Notes: generated by a model from the letters alone, not told the origin. 64,000 nt of DNA from Anaerotruncus massiliensis (ex Togo et al. 2026) (GCF_900199635.1 NZ_LT962687.1:2666541-2730540), one strand, 5' to 3'. Shown: positions 1-8,929, counted from the first letter of the stretch. Program-made: numbers and translations.

Positions 1-113
1 AAGACCGAGACGCCGCGCGCCTGCCGGTAAAGGGTCGCGATCGGGCCATAGAATACCATGCCCTGTAAAAACGCCGTCGCGCAGAACAGGGGAATCCCGA
101 TTTTTCGATTCAA
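1..113 (-). CDS. MFS transporter, N-terminal fragment running off the left edge
   Basis: This is the beginning of a protein whose remainder lies outside the window. Reading from a TTG codon at 113, the translation starts MNRKIGIPLFCATAF and continues LQGMVFYGPIATLYRQARG, a first membrane helix followed by the short basic loop typical of major facilitator superfamily transporters. The start is decided by a good ribosome-binding site, GGAGGG, lying about 7 bases upstream (near 121-126). Only about 37 residues are visible, so the substrate cannot be guessed. The family assignment rests on the YGPI/TLYRQARG pattern and hydrophobicity, both directly seen; the transport role is inferred. Confidence 0.6.
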   Translation of the reverse strand, partial: MNRKIGIPLFCATAFLQGMVFYGPIATLYRQARGVSV

Positions 114-240
114 TTGTGTTCCCTCCGAATTTCATTTTGCCGGTGAAATTCCGAAGATCAAATCGGACTGCCCATGGCGACGCCTCGTTCTGTTTCGTTC
201 TTGTTCCAGTATCGCACAGCGTCCCTGGAAATGCAATCAA

Positions 241-271
241 AAAAAGAACCGCGCTAGGCGCGGTTCTTTTT
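241..271 (-). terminator. Rho-independent terminator, probably bidirectional
   Basis: A 9-bp perfect stem (GAACCGCGC with GCGCGGTTC, 3-base loop) is flanked by A5 on the left and T5 on the right, so it can act in both directions. It ends the small membrane-protein gene just to its right. Confidence 0.85.
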
Positions 272-284
272 ATCCGGGATATTC

Positions 285-752
285 TTACAGCTCGGGGCCG
301 TTCCGGTTCGCGTCGTCCGACGGAGCCTGGGGCGCCGCCGGGGCGGCGGCCGACTGCTTGTTCCAGTAGGCGCCCAGCGTGTACAGGACCGGCAGCACGA
401 GGCCGATCAGGCCGGAGAAGACGTTGCCGTCGCTTCCGAAGGAGCTGATCAGGCTGAACGCGGCGAGCACGATCAGGATGATGCCGAGCACGAAGCAGAC
501 CTGCGCCTTCTCGGGCTTCGCGCAGTTTTTGACGCCGATGATGCCGACGATCAGGCTGAAAACGCTGGAAAGGATGACGACCACGCCCATGATCGCCGCG
601 ACCGCGCCGACCCCGGCGCCCATCATGTCGCCGCCGGCCGCGATCATGCCGCCGCCCACCAGCGCGAGCAGCCCGAACAGGATGCTGATGCCGGAAAAGA
701 TGATGTACAGAATGCTGACCACTTTCAACATGGTTTTGCCCTTTGGTGCCAT
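285..752 (-). CDS. Small integral membrane protein of unknown function
   Basis: A 155-aa protein made almost entirely of hydrophobic segments: roughly residues 8-35, 45-75, 85-110 and 118-135 can span the membrane, with glycine-rich turns (GGGMIAAGGDMMGAGVG). The C-terminal 25 residues are a soluble Ala/Pro tail. The start MAPKGK is chosen because GAGGAGG lies 8 bases upstream; a longer upstream reading has no such signal and would overlap the promoter. It resembles the many short four-helix membrane proteins of Clostridia, but I do not recognise a named family. It is monocistronic, with its own promoter and terminator. Confidence 0.8.
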   Translation of the reverse strand: MAPKGKTMLKVVSILYIIFSGISILFGLLALVGGGMIAAGGDMMGAGVGAVAAIMGVVVILSSVFSLIVGIIGVKNCAKPEKAQVCFVLGIILIVLAAFSLISSFGSDGNVFSGLIGLVLPVLYTLGAYWNKQSAAAPAAPQAPSDDANRNGPEL

Positions 753-820
753 AAAATTGTCCTCCTCACGATGTAGCGTACGCTTTTCCCCGCTGACGCG
801 GTGATGCACACTTTATCCTC

Positions 821-849
821 ATTATAAGGGAATTTCCGTTTCCTGTCAA
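821..849 (-). promoter_or_regulatory. Sigma-A promoter, perfect consensus
   Basis: On the minus strand TTGACA (844-849) is followed by exactly 17 bases and then TATAAT (821-826). Both hexamers match the consensus perfectly. It drives the small membrane-protein gene. Confidence 0.9.
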
Positions 850-894
850 TCAAAGCGCCGCCCCCACGGCTGGTATTTCTTTCCGGGGCACGCC

Positions 895-1674
895 TCAGGA
901 AATCTCCGCCAGAAGCGCCGTCAGCGCCTCCTCCACGCACGCGCAGCGGCTGGGGAACCGTTCGAGCAGCGCCGGGTCGGCGGTCTCCATCAGGCAGGGG
1001 CGGCCGACCGCCTCGAGCATCTCCACGTCGTTGAAGTTGTCCCCAAAGGCCATCATCTCGTCCTTCCCGATGCCCAGCCGCCGGGCGACCGCCTCGATCG
1101 CCATCCCCTTGTCGGCGACCGTGAAGTCGATCCACGCCGCGCCCGACACGGCGGCCGTCACGACATTCCCCCACTTTTCGATGAAAGCCGGGGCCACGCG
1201 CGCCGCGCCGTCCCCGTGGACGTAGGCGGAAACCTTCAAAAATTCCTCGTCCACCGAGAAGAGGTCGTCCACGATCGTGACGGTGTTTTTCATCGTGTAG
1301 ACGACAAAGTCGGAGTAGCTCCTCCGGCGCGGGCAGAGGTAGGAGGTCTCCCGCCCCGAGAGCATGACCTCGCAGTCGTCGCGCGCGAGGATGTCCCGCA
1401 TGAGCGCCTCCCCCGTCTCCCGCTCGAGCGGGATGGTGGAGAGCGCCGCGCCGTGGTGCATCGTGAGCGCGCCGTTTTCACAGATAAAGAGCATCTCGTG
1501 CCAGTGGGGCGAAAACATCCGCCGCAGGTTGGGATACTGCCGCCCGCTCGCGGGCGCGAAGAGGATCCCCCGCTCCAGCAGCTTCCCGATCAGCCGCAGG
1601 GCCTCGGGCGTCAGGGCCTGGGCCCCGTTTTGCAGGAGCGTCCCGTCCAGATCGCTCGCAACCAGCTTGATCAC
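895..1674 (-). CDS. HAD superfamily (Cof-type, IIB) phosphatase
   Basis: This 259-aa protein is a HAD-fold hydrolase, likely dephosphorylating a sugar phosphate or small phosphometabolite in the cytoplasm. All four HAD motifs are visible: the nucleophile motif SDLDGTLL at the N-terminus, ASGRQ (motif II), the lysine of ADKGMAIEAV (motif III) and FGDNFNDVEML (motif IV). A cap insertion between motifs II and III fits subclass IIB. I chose the GTG start at 1674, giving MIKLVASDLDGT, because GGGGGAG lies 5 bases upstream; the ATG one codon earlier would sit only 2 bases from it. Substrate is unknown. Confidence 0.88.
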   Translation of the reverse strand: MIKLVASDLDGTLLQNGAQALTPEALRLIGKLLERGILFAPASGRQYPNLRRMFSPHWHEMLFICENGALTMHHGAALSTIPLERETGEALMRDILARDDCEVMLSGRETSYLCPRRRSYSDFVVYTMKNTVTIVDDLFSVDEEFLKVSAYVHGDGAARVAPAFIEKWGNVVTAAVSGAAWIDFTVADKGMAIEAVARRLGIGKDEMMAFGDNFNDVEMLEAVGRPCLMETADPALLERFPSRCACVEEALTALLAEIS

Positions 1675-1726
1675 CATAACTCCCCCGTTTCCGGCCGCCG
1701 TGCGGCCGGGTCCAGTGTAACACGGC

Positions 1727-1752
1727 GGAAGCCCCTTTGCCAAGGGGCTTCC
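1727..1752. other. Inverted repeat between divergent genes
   Basis: An 11-bp perfect stem (GGAAGCCCCTT / AAGGGGCTTCC) with a TGCC loop lies between the divergent HAD and 335-aa genes. There is no T-tract on either side, so it is not a normal terminator. It may fold in the 5' leader of the HAD mRNA or serve as a binding site; no function can be claimed. Confidence 0.5.
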
Positions 1753-1814
1753 GTCATTTCCCCGCGCCCGCCGCCGCTTTCTCCGTCCCAGACGGTTTTT
1801 TTGGACCGCCCCGG

Positions 1815-1843
1815 TTGTATTTTGTTGAAAATAGCCCTATAAT
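1815..1843 (+). promoter_or_regulatory. Sigma-A promoter of the 335-aa gene
   Basis: TTGTAT (1815-1820), a 17-base spacer and a perfect TATAAT (1838-1843). The transcript would begin near 1850, which rules out the ATG at 1842 and supports the start at 1875. Confidence 0.75.
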
Positions 1844-1874
1844 GAATGGAAGAAACCGGAAGGGAGCGGGCAGG

Positions 1875-2882
1875 ATGATCGAACAGGCTGCGGGCGTGAT
1901 CGCCTCATTCGTGCAGAGCGCCGTGCAGGAAGCATTCAAGGGGTTTGCGCAGGACAGGCTCGACGAGCGGGCGCTGGAGCGGCTGTACGGCGAGCTGGAC
2001 GCGGCCATCGAGCGCCAGTGCTCCGGCGGGGCGGAGGCGGAGGCCGTGCGGGACGCTGCGGACAAGCTGACCTACGCGTACACCGATCCCCAGGTCCTCA
2101 CCGACGACTGGCGCGCCGAACTGACCGAGCGGTTCTACCGGGAGCACCCCGACATCCGACGCAGCGAACGGCTTGACCACCTCTTTACCGACTGCTACGC
2201 GCGGCTGGACAGGTACCTTTCCGCCCAGCTGGGGCAGAAGGGGCGCCTTTCGCTGCTGGCGAACCGGCAGGACGGGAAGGAAAACGCCCGCCTGGTGATC
2301 GACCGGATCGACCGGACGGAAAACAACCTCAAGCAGCTGCTGCAAAGCGGAAGGAGGTTCCCCATGCTCTGTGTCTGCAAGGACCGGCCCGTGCTCTGCG
2401 AGGTGTGGGACAGCGCGTTCGACGGCATCGACCTTTTCAGCGGGGACACCCTCTTTTTCACCGAGTCGGTGGGGGAGGACACCCGCAAGCTCACCCTGAG
2501 CCTCGTCAACCCCGGACAGGTCCCGATCACCGAACTGACCCTCTCCGATTTTATGGTGGGCGTCGTGACCGACGTGCAGTATGAGAACGGCTATTACGAG
2601 TCCACGCAGATTTTTCAAAACGTGGACGGGCAGAGCGTCCGCAACATTATCTTCCCCGGCCAGCGCTTCGATCTGAGCATGGTCTTTGACGACGAGCTCG
2701 GGGAGGACCGGGAGAAGCCGGGCTACCTCTACGTCTCCTTCGCGGCCAGCGCCCTCTGCGTGGAGGGGGAAGAGCCCGCCCGCTACCGCTACGACCTCTT
2801 CTGCGACCGGCAGGAGGCGCGCGGAGAGTCCGCGCCCTTTTACACCGGGAGCTACCGGATCTGCGTGCTCCGCCAGAGCTGA
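1875..2882 (+). CDS. Solitary 335-aa protein of unknown function
   Basis: I do not recognise this protein. The N-terminal half (about residues 1-160) is charged and predicted helical, including VQEAFKGFAQDRLDE, FYREHPDIRRSERLDHLF and a basic/acidic segment near 130-155 suggestive of a short coiled coil. The C-terminal half is richer in beta-type sequence (LTLSLVNPGQVPITELTLSDF, LYVSFAASALCV). There is no signal peptide or membrane segment, so it is probably cytoplasmic. The start is supported by AGGGAG 8 bases upstream. It stands alone between its own promoter and a strong terminator. The helical N-terminus is reminiscent of adaptor domains in prokaryotic NLR/TIR-type proteins, but this is only an impression. 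Confidence 0.75.
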   Translation: MIEQAAGVIASFVQSAVQEAFKGFAQDRLDERALERLYGELDAAIERQCSGGAEAEAVRDAADKLTYAYTDPQVLTDDWRAELTERFYREHPDIRRSERLDHLFTDCYARLDRYLSAQLGQKGRLSLLANRQDGKENARLVIDRIDRTENNLKQLLQSGRRFPMLCVCKDRPVLCEVWDSAFDGIDLFSGDTLFFTESVGEDTRKLTLSLVNPGQVPITELTLSDFMVGVVTDVQYENGYYESTQIFQNVDGQSVRNIIFPGQRFDLSMVFDDELGEDREKPGYLYVSFAASALCVEGEEPARYRYDLFCDRQEARGESAPFYTGSYRICVLRQS

Positions 2883-2895
2883 AAAAACCCGGAAA

Positions 2896-2928
2896 GGGCC
2901 GGCGGCCAAACGGCCGCCGGTCCTTTTT
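2896..2928 (+). terminator. Rho-independent terminator
   Basis: A 12-bp GC-rich stem with one G-T pair, AAAC loop and a T5 tract, just after the stop of the 335-aa gene. An A6 run on the left may let it also serve the converging operon. Confidence 0.88.
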
Positions 2929-2934
2929 CGCGCC

Positions 2935-4791
2935 TCAGTATTTGCGCCCGCGCAGCTCCTCTCTGGGGGTCTGCGCGGTAAAGACCCGTTCGTCTGTGAT
3001 GATCCGCAGCGGCAGCTCCTTCCCGCTCATCAGGTCGGTCACCGCCTTCATGAGCTGCGGCCCGAGCAGCGGGCTGCACTCGACCACGCAGTTGAGCCTG
3101 CCCTCCTCGAGCGCCTTGACCGCCTCCTCTGTACCGTCCACCGAGATGATCTTCACGTCCCGGCCCGGCTGGATGCCCGCCGCCTCGAGCGCGTCGACCG
3201 CGCCGAGCGCCATGTCGTCGTTGTGGGAATAGATCACGTCGATGTCCCACGCGTGCTCCCGCAGATACCGCTCGACGACGAGACGTCCCCCCTCCCGGGT
3301 GAAGTCGCCGCCCGCGGAATAGACGATCGAATAGTCGGGATGCTCGGCCAACAGCATCTCAAAGCCCCGCTTGCGCTCGATGGTCGGGGTGGCCCCGACC
3401 GTTCCCTGGATTTCAAGGATGCGCACCGGGTGCTTATCCGCGGGCACGTTTGCCGCCGTCCAGCGCATGGCGCGGCGGCCCTCCTCGATGAAGTCCGCGC
3501 CGATGAAGGTCATGAAGAGGTCGTCCTCCGCCACGGAGATCTTCCGGTCGGAAAGCAGCACGGGGATGCCCGCGTCGCGCGCCTCCATGAGCACCTCGTC
3601 CCAGCCGCTGTCGACGATGGGGGAGATGACGATCACGTCCATCCTCTGCCGGATAAACTCCCGCACCGCCTCGAGCTGGGCCTGCTGGTCGTTGTCCGCG
3701 TCAATGGCGGTCAGATCGACGCCGAACTCCCGCGCCGCGTCCCGGATCGACTGGTTGTTCGCCAGCCGCCAGCCGCTCTCGGTGCCCACCTGTGCGTAGC
3801 CCACGCGGATCGTCCGGTCGACCGGACGGGTCGCGCGGTCGAGCTGGCGCTCGTAGCTGTCCACATTTTCCCGCGTGATCGCGTGGCTGCGCAGGATGAC
3901 CTGCTTGGGCACGCCGCTCACCTTCCCGAGGATGTCGAGCGAAAACTGGATCGCCTCCCTGCCGCCGGTCGGGCAGGTGATCGTCTCGTCGATTTTCCCG
4001 CCGCGGATGAGCTCCAGCCCGCCGTCCTGCCCGGTGAAGCCGTCGATGCCGACGATTTTCACGTCGTCGCAGCCGAGCCGGTGGGCGGCCTTATAGGCGC
4101 CGAGCGCCATATAGTCGTTGTGCGCGAAGATCACGTCGAACTCCCGGAGCCGCTCGCCGTAGGCGCTCACCAGGTCCTCCGCCGCGTCGCGCGACTCGTT
4201 TTCCACCGTGACCGACTCGATCTCGATGAGCGGGAAAAGGGAGGTGACCGAGCGAAAGCCGCCGCTGCGCTCGGCGCTCGCCTGCGAATGGGGCCCGCCC
4301 TTGAGCTCGAGCACCTTCGCCGCCGAGCCCCGCACGAGCCGGACGGCGGCCTCCCCCGCCTGCTTGCCGATCAGGTCGTTGTCCGGCCCGATGAAGAGGG
4401 AGTAGTCGTAGCCCTCCACCACCCGGTCGAGCACGATGACGGGGATCTTCTGGTAGACCTCGCTGACCACCGGCGTGATCCGCTCGACGTCGTGGGGCGA
4501 GACGATCAGCAGATCGATGCCGTAGCCGAGCAGGCGCTGGATGTCCTCGACCTGCTTTTCGCCGTCGGAGGTCGCGTCGGTTATGACCAGCCGGATCTCC
4601 GGATGCCTGGCCGCCTCCTCCTGCAGTTCGCGGATCAGCACCAGCCGCCACGGCTCGCGCATGTTGGCCTGCGAGACGCCGATGACATACCGGATCTTCC
4701 CCTCCTCCGGCCCGGACCGGCAGCCCGCGGGCAGCAGGAGCAGGGCGGCGCAGAGCAGCGCCGCCGTCAGCCGCCGGAATCCCCTTCTCAT
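2935..4791 (-). CDS. Two-headed sugar-binding lipoprotein (tandem PBP type 1 domains)
   Basis: This 618-aa lipoprotein begins with a signal peptide ending in LLPAGC (lipobox) and carries two complete periplasmic-binding domains of the ribose/galactofuranose class. Domain 1 (about residues 30-315) runs from VIGVSQANMREPWR to a region with AHNDYMALGA. Domain 2 (about 320-618) starts VGYAQVGTESGWR and contains FIGADFIEEG, IQGTVGA, GDFTREGG, SHNDDMALGA and ECSPLLGPQ, all shared with the YtfQ-like protein encoded at 11584-12624. Ordinary members are single-domain (about 300-350 aa), so this is a fusion. It follows the kinase and regulator genes in one operon, 22 bases after the regulator. I infer an extracytoplasmic sugar co-receptor for the kinase rather than a transport protein. 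Confidence 0.88.
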   Translation of the reverse strand: MRRGFRRLTAALLCAALLLLPAGCRSGPEEGKIRYVIGVSQANMREPWRLVLIRELQEEAARHPEIRLVITDATSDGEKQVEDIQRLLGYGIDLLIVSPHDVERITPVVSEVYQKIPVIVLDRVVEGYDYSLFIGPDNDLIGKQAGEAAVRLVRGSAAKVLELKGGPHSQASAERSGGFRSVTSLFPLIEIESVTVENESRDAAEDLVSAYGERLREFDVIFAHNDYMALGAYKAAHRLGCDDVKIVGIDGFTGQDGGLELIRGGKIDETITCPTGGREAIQFSLDILGKVSGVPKQVILRSHAITRENVDSYERQLDRATRPVDRTIRVGYAQVGTESGWRLANNQSIRDAAREFGVDLTAIDADNDQQAQLEAVREFIRQRMDVIVISPIVDSGWDEVLMEARDAGIPVLLSDRKISVAEDDLFMTFIGADFIEEGRRAMRWTAANVPADKHPVRILEIQGTVGATPTIERKRGFEMLLAEHPDYSIVYSAGGDFTREGGRLVVERYLREHAWDIDVIYSHNDDMALGAVDALEAAGIQPGRDVKIISVDGTEEAVKALEEGRLNCVVECSPLLGPQLMKAVTDLMSGKELPLRIITDERVFTAQTPREELRGRKY

Positions 4792-4813
4792 ATGGCCGTC
4801 CCCTCCTTTTCCG

Positions 4814-6019
4814 TCACCGCGCGGCGCCGCCCCTCCGATACTCCATCGGGGAGACGCCGAGCACCTTTTTGAAGGCGCTGCTGAAATAGTGCTGGCTTGA
4901 ATAACCCACCCGCTCCGCGATCTCGTACATCTTGAGCTCCCCGTCGGCGAGCAGCTCGACCGCCCGCCGGATGCGCACCCGCGAGAGGTAGTCGACAAAG
5001 GTGACCCCCGTCTCGTGGCGGAAGAGGCGGCTCAGGTGCTGGGGGGAGAGGTGCAGGCGGTCCGCCGCCCCCTGGAGCGAGAGGCAGGGGTCGGCGTAGC
5101 GCTCCTCGATGTAACGCCGCGCCTCCAGCACCGACTGCGGGCATTTTTCCCGCTGCTCGAGCAGCTCCATCGCGTCGTCGTACGCCTCGGGCAGACCGGC
5201 CAGACGGTCGCCCGGGACCTGCGACAGCACCGCCTGCGCGGGCAGGTGCTCCTCCAGCAGCTCCCGCAGCTCCCGCGCGGTGGCGCTCCAGCGCGCGGCG
5301 GGCAGGCAGGAGGAGAGGACCACGAGATCGCCGCTCGCGTTCTTGCAGGAGGTCACCGGGCCGAGCGGCTCGAAGAGCTCCCGCGCGATGTTCTCCGCCG
5401 CGTAATAGAGCAGGTTCTCGTCCCACTCCTGCCCCACCATCGTCTTCCCCTCGTTCACCGAGAGGTGCGCGACCGTGACGCCGTAGGGCTCGGGGATGGA
5501 GATGCCGAGGTAGCCGAGCTGCTCGGCCACCTCCGGCTCGCTGTACCGCCCCTCAAGCCAGCCGTCGAGGAAGGCGGCGACGAGCGACGAGCGGTTCTTT
5601 TCGAGCTGCATGCGCGCCCAGTCGAGGTATTTGACCTGCCTGCGGTTGGTCTGGAGCTGCTGCTTGGCGCGCCCGACCGCGTCGTAGAACGCGTCCTCCA
5701 TCACCGGCTTGAGCAGGTAGTCGAACACCCCCAGCCGCAGCGCCTGCTGCGCGTAGGAAAAATCGTCGTAGCCGGTGATGACGATGATGACCGCGCCCCG
5801 CAGCACCCCCTCGAGCCGCTCGATGAATTCCAGCCCGTTCAAAAAGGGCATGTTGATGTCGACGAGCAGCAGGTCGGGCAGGCGCTCGGCGGCCAGCTCG
5901 AGCGCCTGCTCCCCGTCCTCCGCCAGCGCGGCGACTTCAAAGTCCGGGTCCCTTGCGAGCAGCCGAGAAAGGCCGCTCCGGATGATCTCCTCGTCATCCG
6001 CGATCAATGCCTTATACAT
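4814..6019 (-). CDS. YesN-like response regulator, AraC-type output
   Basis: A 401-aa cytoplasmic transcription regulator. Residues 1-120 form a receiver domain with acidic pocket DD (8-9), phospho-acceptor Asp54 in VDINMP, and the conserved TGYDD and KPV segments. A helical linker follows, and the last 100 residues are a double helix-turn-helix of AraC type (LSLQGAADRLHLSPQHLSRLF and MYEIAERVGYSSQHYFSSAFKK). The start ATG overlaps the end of the kinase gene by 8 bases and has GGGAGG 6 bases upstream, so the two are translationally coupled. It probably activates the sugar ABC operon just upstream (inference from proximity). Confidence 0.93.
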   Translation of the reverse strand: MYKALIADDEEIIRSGLSRLLARDPDFEVAALAEDGEQALELAAERLPDLLLVDINMPFLNGLEFIERLEGVLRGAVIIVITGYDDFSYAQQALRLGVFDYLLKPVMEDAFYDAVGRAKQQLQTNRRQVKYLDWARMQLEKNRSSLVAAFLDGWLEGRYSEPEVAEQLGYLGISIPEPYGVTVAHLSVNEGKTMVGQEWDENLLYYAAENIARELFEPLGPVTSCKNASGDLVVLSSCLPAARWSATARELRELLEEHLPAQAVLSQVPGDRLAGLPEAYDDAMELLEQREKCPQSVLEARRYIEERYADPCLSLQGAADRLHLSPQHLSRLFRHETGVTFVDYLSRVRIRRAVELLADGELKMYEIAERVGYSSQHYFSSAFKKVLGVSPMEYRRGGAAR

Positions 6020-7802
6020 GGAAAACCTCCCGGTTGATCAATTCCGCCCGGGCGGGCAGCGAGACCGTCACCGTCGTGCCCTCCCCCGGCGTGCTGTCAA
6101 GCGATATCCCGTAGCGGTCCCCGTAGCACAGCCGGATGCGCTCCGCGATGTAGAAGAGCCCGAAGCTCGTCTTCTCCATCTCGTCGAGCGGCTTTTTGAG
6201 CTGTTCCCGCAGCGCGGCGAGGCGTTCGGGCGGCATGCCCGCGCCGTCGTCCCGCACGGTGATGCGAAGCCCCTCCTCCGACATCCGCCCCGTGACGGCG
6301 ATCGTGCCGCCGCCCCGCTTCTGCTTGATGCCGTGGTAGATGGCGTTTTCGACGAGCGGCTGCAAAATCAGCTTGGGCACGAGGCAGCCCGAAAGCTCGG
6401 CCGGGACGTCGACCGCGTAATTGAGCTTGTCCTTGTAGCGGATCTTCTGGATATAGAGGTAGTTGGAGACGTGGGTGATCTCCTCCTGCACGCTGATGAA
6501 GTCCTTGCCGTGGGAGAGGCCGATGCGGAACATGCTGGTGAGCGCGTCGACCAGCCTCACGATGTCGTCGGCGCCGTAGTCGCGCGCCATCCAGCTGATC
6601 GTGTCGAGGGTGTTGTAGAGGAAGTGGGGCTTGATCTGCTCCTGCAGGCTCTTGAGCTCGGCGTCCCGCTTGCTCTGCTGCTCCTCGTACACCCGGTGGA
6701 TCAGGTGGTCGATGCGGTGGATCATATGGTTGAAGCTGTGGCCGAGGTCGCCGATCTCGTCGCTGTAGAGGCTGTTGAACCGCACGGACAGGTCGCCCGA
6801 CTCCGCCTGCTTCATGAGCTTCTGGAGCTTGGAGATCGGCTTGGTGACCGAGTTGGCGAGCTGGAGCGATACGAAGAGCACCAGCGCGCCCGTCCCGACG
6901 ATGCAGAGGATGAGCACATAGACGATCGTGTTGATGCCGCCCATGACCTCGTCGAGGGAAAAGACGCCCACCGTCTTCCAGCCGGTAAAGCCGCTCTGCT
7001 CGTAGCGGATCTGGTAGCGCCCGCCCGCGATCTGCGCGGTCACCGGGACGCCCGCGTCCCCGTCGAGCCAGGCGGGGTCGACGCGGTAGACGATCTCGTT
7101 GACGGGGGTGAAGACCATGTTGTCGTCGGAGTCGACGACAAAGACGAACCCCTTCTCCCCGATTGTCACGTTCTTGATCGAGTCGGTGATGATCTCGTGG
7201 CTCACGTCGAAGAGGATGACCCCGCGCACCTCGCCCGTCCGGCGGTCCTTGACCGCCTTGGCCAGCGAAAAGACGTTGTCCGCGCTGTAGTCCTGCTTGG
7301 TGACGATGTTCCGCCCCGTCGTGCTGCCCACCAGCACCACCCGGTCGGGCTCGGTCGACGCCAGCCGGTACCAGTTCTCGCTCGTGAAGGGGTCGCGGGA
7401 GATGCGGCTCATCCCCGTGCTTACGCTGTCGTCCTGCTCGGTGGCGATCAGGATGCCCGCGATCTCGGGGTGGGAGCGCGCGATGTCGCTGAGGGTGCTC
7501 GAGACGGGCGTCTGCATCCGTTCCCACGCCGCCGCGTCCTCGAGCATCCCGCTGCGCTGGAGCATGCAGGTCAGGTAGTCGGCCATCTTGTCGATCGTGC
7601 TGATGTACATGTCGATCGAGTTGCTCACCTGCCCGGTGATCTGCGCGGTGTGGGCCATCGTCGTCTGCCGCGCCTGCGACAGGAAGACCCCCGCGCTCAC
7701 CGCGGCGAAGATGACCAGGGGGATGAGCGCCATAAAGACGTAGGTGATCGCCATCTTGTTGCGGAACCGGTTGTTCTGGAAGAGCTCCCAAAGCCGCCTC
7801 AT
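6012..7802 (-). CDS. YesM/LytS-type sensor histidine kinase
   Basis: A 596-aa membrane sensor kinase. It has a transmembrane helix near 20-42, a large extracytoplasmic Cache-like region (about 45-290), a second helix (near 295-320), a HAMP linker (SVTKPISKLQKLM), then the His_kinase domain with phospho-acceptor His393 in QIKPHFLYNT and an ATPase domain (LVENAIYHGI, DDGAGM, GLFYIAERI). The start is MRRLWELFQ, preceded by AAGGGGG; the longer reading has no ribosome-binding site. A TATAAT lies at 7839-7844 with a poor -35, as expected for a weak or activated promoter. It pairs with the following response regulator and probably receives its ligand signal through the tandem-domain lipoprotein. Confidence 0.93.
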   Translation of the reverse strand: MRRLWELFQNNRFRNKMAITYVFMALIPLVIFAAVSAGVFLSQARQTTMAHTAQITGQVSNSIDMYISTIDKMADYLTCMLQRSGMLEDAAAWERMQTPVSSTLSDIARSHPEIAGILIATEQDDSVSTGMSRISRDPFTSENWYRLASTEPDRVVLVGSTTGRNIVTKQDYSADNVFSLAKAVKDRRTGEVRGVILFDVSHEIITDSIKNVTIGEKGFVFVVDSDDNMVFTPVNEIVYRVDPAWLDGDAGVPVTAQIAGGRYQIRYEQSGFTGWKTVGVFSLDEVMGGINTIVYVLILCIVGTGALVLFVSLQLANSVTKPISKLQKLMKQAESGDLSVRFNSLYSDEIGDLGHSFNHMIHRIDHLIHRVYEEQQSKRDAELKSLQEQIKPHFLYNTLDTISWMARDYGADDIVRLVDALTSMFRIGLSHGKDFISVQEEITHVSNYLYIQKIRYKDKLNYAVDVPAELSGCLVPKLILQPLVENAIYHGIKQKRGGGTIAVTGRMSEEGLRITVRDDGAGMPPERLAALREQLKKPLDEMEKTSFGLFYIAERIRLCYGDRYGISLDSTPGEGTTVTVSLPARAELINREVFHV

Positions 7803-7887
7803 CGCGCGTCCCCCTTTCCCATTTTTCCGGACTTTTCCATTATAGCGGAAAAACCGCTTTCGCGGCAGGTTCAATATAACCAAGATT

Positions 7888-7917
7888 GTCCGGCCGCTTT
7901 TGTCAAAGCGGCCGGAC
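7888..7917 (-). terminator. Terminator-like hairpin after the sugar ABC operon
   Basis: A perfect 13-bp stem (GTCCGGCCGCTTT / AAAGCGGCCGGAC) with a 4-base loop lies right after the last permease gene and before the sensor kinase. The following T-tract is weak, so some read-through into the kinase genes is possible. Confidence 0.75.
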
Positions 7918-7939
7918 CGGCAGTCACGCGAAGCCCGCG

Positions 7940-8929
7940 TTAACCCTTGTTTTTAAGCTTTTCCGCGCGGATGGCGATGATCCGCTGGATGACGATGAAG
8001 ACGCAGAGCAGCGCCGCGATCGTGACCTTGGTCCACCAGGTGTTGAGGTTCTGGTAGGTGACGATCGTCTGGATGACGCCCTGGATGAGCACGCCGAACA
8101 TCGTGCCGATCACGGTGCCGACGCCGCCGGTGAGCAGCGTGCCGCCGATGACCGCCGAGGAGATCGCGTCGAGCTCGAGGCCCATGTTCTGGAGCGAATA
8201 GCCCGCCAGCGTGTAGAAGCTGAACACCACGCCGGCCAGCGCCGCGCAGAAGCCGCTGATCGCGTAGACGGAGATCTTGGTGCGCGCCACCGGAAGCCCC
8301 ATGAGCACCGCCGACTGCTCGCCGCCGCCCACCGCGTAGACCCCGCGGCCGAACTTGGTGTATTTGAGCACGTAGTAGGCGAGCGCCACGACCGCCAGCG
8401 CGATGAACACGTAGTAATAGAGCTTCGCCTTGCCGAAGGCGACCTTGCCCAGCGCCATGCTCTTGTAGAAGCCGTCGGAGATGGGGATCGACTCGGTGCT
8501 GATCACCGCGCACAGCCCGCGCATGAAGAACTGCCCCGCGAGGGTGACGATGAAGGGCTGGAGATCGTAGCTGTGGATGAGGAAGCCCATCAGCGCGCCG
8601 ACGCCCAGCCCGATGAGCAGCACCAGCGGGATGACCACGAAGGCGGGCACTCCCAGCCGCAGCAGGAAGGCGGAGAAGACGCAGGTAAACGCCAACGTCG
8701 AAGCGACCGAGATGTCGATGCCTCCGGTCAGCAGCACGAAGGTGATGCCGACCGAGACGATGATGAGGTAGGCGTTGTCGTTGAAGAGGTTCAAGAAGGT
8801 GGAGAGGGAGAGGAAGCGGTCGTATCTGACCGACCCCGCCGCGAACAGCCCCACGAAGAGGATGACGGTGATGAAGAGGGAGACGTTTTTGATCCCGCCC
8901 CTGCGCCTTGTTTTTTCCAGTGTGCTCAC
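7940..8929 (-). CDS. yjfF: Sugar ABC transporter permease, YjfF-like
   Basis: A 329-aa inner-membrane permease with about eight to nine hydrophobic segments and the hallmark TGGIDISVASTLAFTC near the middle of the first half, plus GGTLLTGGVGTVIGTMFG near the end, typical of the ribose/galactofuranose permease family. It is the second of two adjacent permease genes, as in E. coli ytfQRT-yjfF. A GTG start is chosen because it overlaps the stop of the preceding gene (GTGA), a coupling arrangement; no ATG is available before the first helix. It partners with YtfT-, YtfR- and YtfQ-like proteins. The imported sugar is likely a furanose or pentose (family knowledge), not proven. Confidence 0.9.
   Translation of the reverse strand: MSTLEKTRRRGGIKNVSLFITVILFVGLFAAGSVRYDRFLSLSTFLNLFNDNAYLIIVSVGITFVLLTGGIDISVASTLAFTCVFSAFLLRLGVPAFVVIPLVLLIGLGVGALMGFLIHSYDLQPFIVTLAGQFFMRGLCAVISTESIPISDGFYKSMALGKVAFGKAKLYYYVFIALAVVALAYYVLKYTKFGRGVYAVGGGEQSAVLMGLPVARTKISVYAISGFCAALAGVVFSFYTLAGYSLQNMGLELDAISSAVIGGTLLTGGVGTVIGTMFGVLIQGVIQTIVTYQNLNTWWTKVTIAALLCVFIVIQRIIAIRAEKLKNKG

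Noticed and set aside
2686-4872. A 728-codon plus-strand open frame opposite the tandem binding lipoprotein
   Set aside because: It is the antisense shadow of a GC-rich gene: composition is Arg/Asp/His/Pro biased, there is no ribosome-binding site and no domain.
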